Positions 32,701 through 44,700 of a DNA stretch of 64,000 bases are shown one piece after another. Position numbers and translations under genes: made by a program. Under the pieces are notes generated by a model. The model was not told the DNA's origin. It worked only from the letters and a program-made list of their open reading frames with translations, and made no database searches. Each line of letters begins with the position of its first letter. Within the stretch, counting starts at the first letter, position 1. The stretch is from Zantedeschia hybrid cultivar (taxonomy: Eukaryota > Streptophyta > Magnoliopsida > Alismatales > Araceae): NCBI GenBank assembly GCA_030544215.1, contig JARZZO010000011.1, positions 12,696,001-12,760,000 of the forward strand, in the 5' to 3' direction.

Positions 32701-35700
32701 TGCGTAGAAATAAAAAGGACAAAGATAATTTATTTTCTGGTTATTATTGTAATATTGTTAACAAGAATAAAATATAAGTGGGTTTATTTCTATTGGTGAA
32801 ATAGCCCTCATTTCTTCATGGTTTACTCTTATTGGTATAGTAACTAATTTTTAGTGCTTCATTCTTAATAGAATTACCATGTGGTTATTGGTTCTCTCTT
32901 ATTGATATAGCGGCCATATACCAAATGAATCATTTTATTAAAGTGACCATTTTCTATTGATTTCTCTAAAATTTAGTTGGTTTACTCTTATTAGTAGAGT
33001 AGCCATTATTTTACTGGTTCATTCTTAATTGAATGACTATGTGGTTATTGGTTCTCTCTTATTAGTAGAGCGGCTATACACCACATGAATCATTTTATTA
33101 AAGTGACAATTATCTATTAGTTCCTCTAAAGTTCATTTGGTTTACTCTTATTAGTAGAGTAGCCATTATTTTTAGTTCATTCTTAATAAAATGACCATGT
33201 GGTTATCGGTTCTCTCTTATTGGTAGAGCGGCCATATAACCCTTGAACTATTTTATTAAGGTGATCCTAAATTATGTAAAGTGCTTCAATCGAGTCTCAT
33301 GTTCTTATAATTGTGGTTCGTTCATATTGGTTGAATGGCCAACTTGTTTTGGTTCCTTCATATTGGTTGAAGGACCATTAGGGAATATCCTTAAGTATGC
33401 GGTGGCCTTCATGCCCTATTAATTAAGGATATCCTTTATGTCCTTCATCATCTCAAATGAACTTAAGAAGGGGAGATATGTTGTCCAAAGAATCCCTTAT
33501 CCCTTTAAAGTAAGGATGTAAACGGGTAGGATACGGATACAAAAACAGGTGTTTTTGTTTTCCGATTCCGATAAGGATAACATGTTTCCGTTTTCGATTC
33601 CGATAAGATTAGAAAGTGCATTATCCGTTTCCGATAAAATCGGAAAGTCTATTTTCCGTTTTCGATTCCGATATCAGAATCGGATATTATTTTCGATAAT
33701 TATCGAAAATTACTGATTTCTTGATTTATTTGTTTAAAACATATAAAATGAAACCTAAATATAACCAATACGTCTTAGTATATTAGATAATGATTAATTA
33801 TATTAGATAATGATTAATAAGATTAAAATAATCTTAAGATTAATATTATTCTTAATAATAAATTTAATAACAATCGGAATCGGAAATCGGAAAGCGGATA
33901 CGGAAACAAGAGTTTCTATTTTTGATTCCGATAGCTTATCGGAAAATCCGATTCCGATTCCGATAGCTATCGGACGGATATTTTTTATCGGAAACGGATA
34001 TTTTTTTTGGGTAACAGATCGAAAAATCGGATTTCCGTTGACAACCCTACTTTAAAGGATATTTAAAGGATACCTTTGACCATTTCATCTTCTTTCCAAG
34101 GTCCTAATGAAGGTGGTGTCCAAAAGACTGATTTTCTTAGTACTCTTAAAAGACCCAAAGTCCTCATGAGAACTCAAGAATCCCTTTAGTATCCTTCAAA
34201 GGGTCCTTGTAAATTTTCTCAAATAAAAGAAAAAGAATCTCGTTTGCATGCATCGCACCAAGGCAATTTATTTTATCAATAGGCCTTAATAGACAGTTAA
34301 TCAAGGGTTGTCAGTCATTGACTGACGTAATTAACACAGACCGAGGTCAGTGAGGAGAGGTCAAGAATACGGATCCACGCTTGATTCAAAATCTTAGACT
34401 TAAGGACTAATCCCAAGTTCTCAAAATTTACATTAAAAAAGGAAAAGAGAAGATGTTTTTTTAAAACTCCAAGAATTCTCTTTTAAATCAAAGTGCTCTT
34501 TCCAAATTCAAATTCTTTTTAAAGAATTAAAAAAAAACAAATGATAAGGATTTTAAAAAAGGAAGTCTCACAGGGGCATATATATTTCAGTCATTAATAA
34601 AAAATTTGACTAAATATTTTTTATTTTCAGTACCTTTATTGTCGCTTGAATCTAGAATCGAATAATCTTCAGTGAAAAAAAAGAGTGATATATTGTTCTT
34701 AACTTTCTTCGAAAGTACAATATAGTAAACTTATTGATTTTATTTACTGTTGAGAACTGTTCATACTAATATATATATATAAGAGGAGGAAAAAAAAAAG
34801 AGTAAGAAAGAAAATTTTATAGATGAAAGATAAAAAGAGAATGTGTTTATACCACTCGCTAAATAAACAAGATAGAGTTGATTTAGACAACAATCTAAAG
34901 TGAAGAAGTCAAGGTTTAGACAGAGAAAATCATTTGCACATTTTAAAGATTTTTTACATTGTTTTTTTGAACGCTCAAAAACTATATAGGGGAGAAGGGG
35001 GATCAGTCGTGATCAGATTGGATCCGATCGGTCTAGATCGGGCCGATCCGTACTCGATCCCCGATCCTTCGTTCCTTGCTCCCACCTCCCAAGTGCTAAA
35101 AGATGAAGATGACATCAAGCAAGAAGAAGACGATGTCAACCAATCCAATGGATATTGAAGATTTGGACACCGTATAAGAGGAAAGAGTTGTTCACTAACC
35201 ATTGTATGTTTCATTCATGTCAGCAAACTCAACTCAACGAAACCTTAATCCCAAATAATTGGGGTCGGCTATATGGATTCTCTGTTTCCACTCTAAACGA
35301 TTTTGGACTACCTCTTTTGAAAGGTTTAAAGCTTCCAAATCATATTGTACTACCCTCTTTAAGTTATTCTAGGTCTACCTTTTCTTTTCTTCCCCTCCTT
35401 TATCCTAATATGCTCAACTTTTCTAACTGGAGCCTTCCTAGGCCTACGCCTAACATGCCCAAACCATCTCAGTCTCCCTTCTCTCAATTTGTCCTCAATT
35501 GGTACCACTCCTACCTTTTCTCTAATATACTCATTACGAATTTTATCTAGCCTAGTATGTCCGCACATCCACCTTAACATTCTCATCTCGGCAACACTCA
35601 TTTTAGAGACATATTGCTCCTTCATCGGCTAACACTCGCTATCATATAACATTGCAAGTCTTATCGCCATATCGCCGTACGGTAGAATTTTCCTTTCAGC

Positions 35701-38700
35701 TTCGTTGGGATCTTATGGTCACACAAAACTCACGTAGCAAGTCTCCATTTCAACCATTATGCTTTAATCCTATGGCTAACATCCTCCTCGCACCTTCCGT
35801 CTTCTTGGAGGATCGAACTAAGATATTTGAATGGGTGTTTTGGGGTATTGCCATTCCATCCAAGTTAACTCCCTCCTTATCGCCTATCCGACCTTCACTA
35901 AACTTACAATGTTGTTTTAGTCAAGGTAGGCCAACTCGTGGGTCGGACTCAGATCGGTCCGGTCCTGACCGAGTGGATCGGCCGATCCGACCCGATCCCG
36001 AACCGGTCCGGACCGAGCCGGACCGGTCTGGCCGATCCAATTTTAAAAAAGGGAAAAAATAGAAGAAAATAGGGAAAAAAATAGAAAAACAAGTCCAAAA
36101 AATAAGAAAAAATTTCAAAAAATCAGAAAAAAATTATATTTACCCAAAACTTATCTAGGGCCTTGGGTAAGCCCTTGAATTTTTATTAACTTTGAAAAAA
36201 ACTTGAATATGATACATGGGGGGGGGGGCATAAAACCTTACCCCTGAGTATTACATGATAGTAAAAAAAAAACACACACACACAAAGTGACAGAACAAGT
36301 AGACATACATTTATTCTAGCCTTACATTATAGGTACTATACAAATGTTGCACATAATCGGCCCAAGACATATAAGCTTGGTAATATTGTTCATATTCCTG
36401 TACAAACCGGTTATACTCATCTGCGAATGGGTAGATTATTGTTACCGGTATCTATCCTTGTGTCTTTGGCCCATGATAAGATCCTTCTGAGGTTGACGAT
36501 TGATAAGAGGAAGCATCTGAAGTTGGAGGATAAGTAGGATATCATCTTAAGTAACTCAATGCATCATAGGGTGGTGGATGTTGAAAATATGTACCTGGAT
36601 ATCCATAAGGACTATAACCCTCTAATGAAACTTGAGATGATGCATCAGACGAATGCTCTTGAGAGGATGTTCTCTTTAGGAACTCTTGTTGTTGTTTCCC
36701 TTTGCCTTTATTTGTTGTTGATGTGTCCTTAGCCGTCATCATCCTGCGTAGCATGCGTAAATTCTTGCTCTCCTGTGAAAATCATTGGAAAAGCTTCACC
36801 ATGTTGACTTGATCCACGTCTTCGAGATGACCGTTGTTGCAAGGATCCACCTTGACTTCCATGTGGATCATCATCGTCATCGTTAGAGGTAGTCGTTGCC
36901 GAAGTAGAGTCGTCTGAAGTTTGGTAAACGACCTTGTCGCTCGGCTCTGGTGTCTCGTCTGACTCATCTTCTTGTACAGTTTCTAAATCTGCAATATCAA
37001 CATGAGTTATTTTACCTTTACCCTTACCTGAACTTTGTAGGGTGGATTTCTTTTGCCGTTTTGAAGGAAGTGGAAGTTGAAACTCAACGGACAAGGGGAC
37101 ACCATCTAATTGTCCTTCTGCCCATGACCGATCGTTTGGATCAAATTTTGATGGACTCAAAACATTCCTTGCATCCACCCATGCATTCAGTGGGTTCTGC
37201 TCCTCAAATATCTCGTCCAGATCGATTGGTTCCTCAACTTGTTGTTCTGCTTGCACCGGTCTTCCAACAACTTCATCTCTCCATCGTTCTTCTTATCTTT
37301 TGTTCTCTTGAATTTTTTGAAGATTCTTTAATTTCAAGCGCATGTTGTAGTGGCAAAAGACCAATTGCTCCAATCTCGCTGAGCTTAATCGGTTCCTTTG
37401 ATTGGTGTGTATCAAGCTAAATGTAGACCAATTCCTCTCACAGCTAGAAGAGGAGGTGGTTTGGCTCAATACACGGATAACAACATAAGCAAGATCTTTA
37501 TAACCTGGAGCCTTCCCATGATCCATCCACCAATCAGCTGTAATTCCATAATGATCCAACTAACAATTAGTATTGTAATTTGTAAAGCCTAGGCATGATA
37601 ACAATTTCGTGAAAGTATTAGTTATGTGTAAAATTCTAAATACCTGGTGAAAGCAATATGACTGCCCGTTGAGCACGATGAGTACCAAAATGTAATGTCC
37701 GGAGCTTATAGTGAATCAGTGATACATTTTGTTGCATGCTATGATAGCTCGATCCACATCATGTAACAAACGCTGAATTACATTTTGAGTCTCATGGAGT
37801 ACTTCTTCATCATTGGGCGTATATTGAGTAGCAGAGCTATATTGGTATCTTGGGTTGAAGAAATGACCTAAAGAATTGAAAAACAAATTAAAAATGAAAT
37901 AAAACTTATAGGAAATAAAATGGCAACCAATATGGATTGACTTATTTTGTTACCTGCCGCATGCAAGTCATGGTGGAGTGTCCTATCCCATATTGCATCT
38001 ATGATATCCCACCACTTTCTGTATGTATTTTTGTTGGCCCTAGCAATGTCTTCCTTTGCACGGTCCATAGCTTCATATAAATATCCCATTGTGGCCTTCT
38101 TATCTCCATCTACCATCCTCAGAACCCGCACAAGACGTTCAACTACGCTCAAGATCATCTTTATATCCTTCCAATACTCCCGGCTCTCAATCAAGTCCTC
38201 AACCTGCTTCCCCTTGTCTCTAGCATCACGCTTCGCGTGCCTTGTCATCCAATCCTCCCATCCTTTATTTGAAATCATCTGCTTCAAGGGGCGTTTTTGT
38301 GACTGTATACTCTCCAAGGAAATGTATGTGGAGGCGAAACGAGTTACCCCAGGACGTAGTAACTCCCTCTGTCCAGTGTGTTCACGCATCAACGTGAGCA
38401 CATAGTTATGGTTGTAGAAAGAGAGTAAGATTTCATATAGAGACAATGAGAAAGAAAGCTACAGAGACAAAAAGAGGTTAGAGAGAAAAATTAAAATGCA
38501 ATAAAAATAATATGATGAAAAAAAATTGATATAGTCCGTCCGTCTGTCCTTTAGAGTTTAGAACTCTAGAGAACTTTGGAAGTTTGGAGAGAAAGAAGTT
38601 AAGAGAACTTTGAGTCTTTGAGAGAGTATGAGAGCTTAGAGAGAGAGAGAGAAATGAGAATTTGTGTGAATGAGGGAGAGAATGGTAGGACGGGGTTTTA

Positions 38701-41700
38701 TAGGGACTTGGAGGGGCTTAGAAGCCCCTTCTAACCGTTGGGAACCCATTTGAATGGGTCAAATGGGTTCCCAACGGCTAGTTCGGAACTAGCCGTTGGG
38801 GGCCTGGGTCGGCCGGATCGGTCCGACCCGAGCCCGGGTCGGCTAATCCGGCCGACCCAACCCGATCCCAGCGATCCCGGGCTGGGGTCGCTGGGTCGGG
38901 GCTCGGGGTCAGTCCGGACCGCCCGATTTTCGAGCAGACCGAGCGATCCGATCCGACCCGAACCGACCCGGCCGACCATGGTTTTAGTTCTACTTAACTT
39001 GAAACTCTTAAACTCTAAGGTGCTCCTCCAAAGCTTTAGTTTTTTATAACTCCTTGCGTCTCATCTACAACACAATATCATATGCAAACATCATACACCA
39101 CGGAATGTTTTCTTGTATATCTTTTGTTAAATCACCCATAACTAATGCGAAAAGGTAAGGACTTACTACTGATCATTGATGCACTCTAACAGAAAAAAGA
39201 AAATCTCTTATTTCCCCTCTGACCGTGCGGATACTAGTAGTTACTCATTCATATATGTCTTTTAATACTTGTATGTACCTAGTAGATACCCTCTTGCGCT
39301 CCAACACCCACCACAAGACATCTCTTGGAACTTTATCATAGGCCTTCTCCAAATCGATGAACACCATATGTAGATCTTTCTTTAAATCTCTATATTTCTC
39401 TATCAAGCTCCTAATGAGAAAGATAACTTCCATAATTGATCGACCCGGCATAAAACCAAATTAATTGGCCGAGATAGTTGTGTCAGAATGTAAACGATGT
39501 TCCATAACTTTCTCCTACAACTTCATAGTATGACTGATGAGCTTAATTCCTCTATAATTTGAGCAATCTTGGATGTCTCATTTGTTTTTAAAAATAGGTA
39601 CAAGAGTGCTCTTCCTCCATTCATCTGGTATTTTCTTAGAGACTAGGATTTTGTTAAACAGTCGGGTCTACCATTCCACTCCTACATCTTCTAAACATTT
39701 CCACACTTCAATAAGAATTATATCAGGGCCACAAGCTTTACCTATTTTCATCCTCTTCAATGCTTTCTTGACTTCTAAAAATCTAATCTTCCTAGTATAG
39801 TTTACATTATGCTATGTTGTACATTCTATGTCCATAATGTCCCCACTATGATTATCATTAAAAAGATTGTCAAAGTAACTTCTCCACCTTTCTCTGATGT
39901 CCTCATCTTTCACCAAAATCTTTCATTCACTATCATTGATGCACCTAACTTGATTAAGATCCCGACACCTTTTCTCTCTTATCCTTATCAATCTATAAAT
40001 ATATTTTTTTCCCTTCCTTAGTTCCAAGTTTCTCATACATTTTTCAAAGACTTGAACTCTTACCCGACTAACAACCTTTTTTACTTTCTTTTTTGCTATC
40101 TTGTATTGTTCATAAGCCTCATTATTATCACACTTTGACAATCTTTTATACCATTCTCTTTTACTCTTCACCGCCTTTTGTACCTCCTCATTCCACCACC
40201 ACCTCTCCTTCGCAAGTGGGCTATGTCCTTCAGACTCTCCGATCATTTTTCCAGCTACTTCTCTAATCTTAGAGGCCATATCTATCCACATAGTATTAGC
40301 CTCCAAATCCGACTTCCAATCACCCATATTGAGAAGTTCATTCTTAAACATCACTTGCTTCATCCCTTTTAATTCCCACCACTTTGTTTTAGCAGCAGTC
40401 TTCCTTTTAAACGTATCCAACCACCTCGTGATCTTAATATTTAAGACTACTAATCTGTGTTGACTTGTTAAAGCCTCTCCGGAGATAACTTTGCAATCCT
40501 TGCATAAAGCGCGATTTGTTTTCCTTGTGAGAAGGAAGTCAATTTGACTTATATTTTGTCCACTTTTAAAGATCACTAGATGAGATTCCCCTTTTATAAA
40601 ATGAATATTTGCTAATATAAGGATCTTTGTCAGCAAACAAGTCCAAAAAAATTTCCATTACTTCACCATTTCATCTAATGGAAAATTAGTTATCTTGCTT
40701 CACCACTACATGTCTTTGTCGAGCAGATATTAGAAAATCTACATTCTTTTTTTATGCAATAAGGAATGCAGCAAGTGTCCAGAGAACGGCTGTTCACGGG
40801 TCCGTTTGGTTTGATCTGAGTAAAATTTCTCAAACCAAACCAAACCAAACTGAACGACTCCTAGAGCCCAAACCAAACCATGGTTTGAACCAATTTTTAT
40901 TTTAATTATTAAAGTTGGAACCCAAAGTCTTTGGTTCTCATTGGGTTTGCTCCAAGATCAAATGGGAGCAAGGGCATGAAGAAGCTCTGAACATGGTAGC
41001 CGGACCTGGGACTGCTTTATAATACTTCCGATCTCTTGTTTTCCTATGTTTCCCAATGTAAGACTAAATAGGACCCAAGTCCATCTCCTCAGCTTCTACA
41101 AGCTTTTTTCCGACCACGGCACCAGAGCTTCTCGTGGGGAGGAGGATTCATGGACGGCAGCAAAGATGCAGAGATCAGATGGGGCTCCCTTCCCAGGGTT
41201 CATCGCAGCATGGCTAAGGCTGGGCCGGCTCCTGCTTGCCCCTCCTCTTCCAGGAAGGATCGTGGTGGAGCTGAACTGCGGTGGGCACAGAAGTGCCATC
41301 AACAACTCTATCAACTCCGGAATCTTATAGCACAACAGCATCTTATACCTGAACCTGAAGGAGTAAATCAATGGCTGCAGAAGTTCTCCATCACATGCAG
41401 GGTGAAGCCTTCCCTTTCTCCCACCCTATCTCAGTTTCTTCCTCCTCTTTTGCATCGCCTTGGACAAGTGGGGTTGCGTCTGTAGTTCTCCTGCTTAAAT
41501 CCTATATTGGCAAATAAATAAGAGAAAGGACAGACAAATCAGTATATAATTTTAACAGGTACTCTTACCCTTTAAGTGGCCAGGGCTTTTTGAGCACACG
41601 TATGAGTTGTGGCCGTGGCCCAAGCGGGCCCAAAAAGCCCATAACGTATGCAATAGTTAATGTATGAACCAATTAAATAACACATTTCTAAATTTTGGTT

Positions 41701-44700
41701 TGAGTGGTTTGGTTCAGTTTCCATGGTTTGAGGCTTTTGAAAAATGAGCCAAACTAATTAGTTTCCAAACTGAATCAAACTGATATTTTGGTTTGGTTTG
41801 GTTTATCAGTTTGAATGAAATAGTGAACACCCCCTAGTCCAGACTGCTACCGGGGCAGAAAAGGGTTGAGCCCAGGCATGTGACACAGGCCATGACAGTC
41901 CTTTGGACTTGGTAGAGGGTGATGAGCAGTGATCCAATTCATGAGAGCAAAGGAAATATTAACATTTTGTGTGTCAATCAATGCAAGGTAGGCCATGATA
42001 TCAAAAATTGGCTGGTTCAGAATGGAACCAGGCAAACCGCAAGCAACCAGGTCAATCCAGTTCTGCCAATCAAACGGTCGAACCAGCTAGTTTATAATAA
42101 AATGATAAGAATAAATCTGAACCAGCTCTAAATCAACATCAACCTGCCTCAACTAGCACAGAATGTCCAAACCAGTCAAAAACTATACAACTATAATTTC
42201 TTCCTTGGTCCGAATCATTTGCACATTTTCAAAATATTTATTACTTTATAAAAATACCTTTATAAATAATAGAACCTCCTTGTAGGTTGTGTTACTTCCT
42301 TTCCGTTTTAATGAATCTGTGACTTTCGTTGCTTTTCAAAAAAACCCACTTGTAGATCACAGAACAGACCAACCTAAGCTTAAACCTACCAGTTCCAAGC
42401 AATAATGGGAAGAGCGCCAATTCTAGCCCTAACTCAGTCATTAAAGTCATAAGGCAACCAAACCGAGTATGCAGGATGAAATCACTTCAATGATGTCTTC
42501 TTCCATTGCATAAGGTCGATACTAGCAAGCAATTTCCCTAGCGTTTCATAATGTATTTGACACTTTGCCCTAATAATGATTCCCTAGGGACCTGAAAGGT
42601 TTTCAGGTTAAATTCAGGTTACCGTACTGTAAACAACAAAAATATTTCATAATCCACAGCTATAGAAAAATAAATCTCTTGGTTAGGAACATCTAATAAG
42701 CATATATAGATATGTCAACATCTATGGAAAGCAAGAATTGCAAAGGGGAAGGCTTTGGAGAACAATAAATTGGACTACAATAACTAAAAGTTGCACCACT
42801 AGCTTCAGCTTACAAACATGGAATGAAAATTTAGCTGATGATGAATGCAGCTGATTTAAATTGTGATAGGTGGGAGTCAATATAATTTAGGCAGAGTATC
42901 TAACAAAATCAGCTGAAAGATAGCTGAATAAGTTGAAAATCATCCAGATTGGCTTGGGAAAGTCAGTATTAGTGTTCCATTGACAGGAATTCAGGTGGAA
43001 CCAGATAAGAACCAGGCCTTGGTTATTTCCTCTTCTTAAGTAAAACATTTCCTCTCTTGTTTTGGACAAATCACCAGAACTGGTCCATATAAAATTCACT
43101 CAATTTTGACCAAATTTTCTGAGATCAGTTGAATTACCAACGTGGTTCATCTCAAGATGCCGAATGATTTTCACTTCAACATATATCAAGACAAAATTGG
43201 AGAATAAACAGGCGAATATGAGATTCATGCTATAGTAAATAGACAATGCTGTATGTTAAATCTACTAGTCAACGTATCTAGATGAATGGCACAGAAGCTA
43301 TGCTGGCATCACAAAATTCGACCTTTGCCCATCTGGATGGGTTATTATTATGTCCAAGTCCCCACAAAAAGCCTTTCCCCGTCTATATGAACCTCCGCAA
43401 ACAACAATTACCTTCAAATTGACGATTGAGAAAAAGAATATTATGTAAGTATATAATAAATAATACATTTGAGAACAGATGAAAAAAGATAGCAGTTAAA
43501 ATAAAATGTCAAAAAAGTAACAAAAGAGAAAAAATATACACTTTATAAATGATACTCAAGAGATAAGAACATGCAAGATGGAAGAACATGGATTCTGACT
43601 CTGTAATCATATAGAATCAATTTGTTTAAGCCTAACAATGTAACCACATTGTTTTTAATGGTTACATTTTAATTTTTTGTAAAATGTATGAAAGACCAAC
43701 AGGTCAAAACTATAACAGTGATAAACAGTGTTTTAGAAAGTGCGCAGCTGACTTGTCTTTTCTCTAATTGACCTATTGTGGTGGCTTCCTTTATTCTCTA
43801 CAGTTTCATAACCTTCATTGTGAAACCTTTCGAGTACTCATTTTGTAGGCTCAAGCCTGTCAAGTATCCTCAGGAACAGCACTACACAGTGAATTTTAGG
43901 ACTTCATATTTTCTATTGAAACTGAGTTGAAATGATATTGATATTACCACTCTCCCATCAACCAGTGAGGATCACAGTTATGGAAAACCATTTCATCACA
44001 TATTATATCATTTTCAGAATGTTCTGCATCTCATCTTCCCCCCCCCCTTTTTTTTTCCATTTGAGCCACTATTATCTTTTCTCATATTCAGTCTTCTGAT
44101 CCCCTATCAATAGGCTCTAAGGCTATGTTTGGCATTGGGATAGGGATGGGTTAAATCCATTTTATCCCCGTTCTGCGTTTGGTAGGCCATTTTCATGCAG
44201 CATGGTTGGTAGTATCGGCCGATACTTATACGTATCGGTATCAACCAGGACCGGTACTAATACCTCCTGAATCGGCCAATGCCGGTCTTTGTAGTTAAAA
44301 AATAATAAAATATTTTTATTAATTTTTTATTGGCTGGTACCAGCCGATACCAATACATATGAGTATCGGTATCCACCGCTACCGGTACTGATACCGAGAT
44401 TGCCATCCTTGCCGTACAGGGATAAGGGAGGTTAAGGCTTTTGGTAAGCATGGGGATAAGTCACCCCAACTTTACTTATCCCCATTTTCTTAACTCCATT
44501 TTGACAACCTTTTCCATGCCCAATGCCCTAGCTGCCCTTTTCCTTTTCCCTTCTTCTACTTGAATGACTTATGTAATTAATGTTACGTAGTACTTCACTA
44601 TTAATACCAAATGCCAACGTATGGAAAATAAGTTGCGTATAATTAAGAGTAATTTATGTTAACACATTTTTAACACTTAAAAGAATTGTTGTTAACCCAT

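Larger units (their letters stand above)
35214..40690 (-). mobile_element. RTE-clade LINE, 5'-truncated, split by a hAT element
   Basis: Minus strand. At 40636-39923 is the end of the endonuclease and linker ([15 protein letters not shown]...[18 protein letters not shown]). At 39451-39245 is the RT core ([18 protein letters not shown]), and at 35625-35359 the C-terminus ([19 protein letters not shown] and [12 protein letters not shown]). The 3' tail, CCCAATTATTTGGGATTAAG on the minus strand, ends near 35214. The block 35922-38980 is a later insertion. Stops and frameshifts make it inactive. Confidence 0.9.

Noticed and set aside
32103..32799. Several overlapping Pro/Gly-rich frames on both strands
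   Set aside because: Products of C-tracts and the 58-bp minisatellite. Frames are open in every phase because the repeat lacks stops.
34975..35158. Frame with acidic [12 protein letters not shown] tail as a gene end
   Set aside because: Single short frame without splice support or neighbours; composition partly from GATCGG and GAAGA repeats.
36950..38405. Plus-strand frames of 152-156 codons
   Set aside because: Antisense shadows of the hAT transposase remnant on the minus strand.
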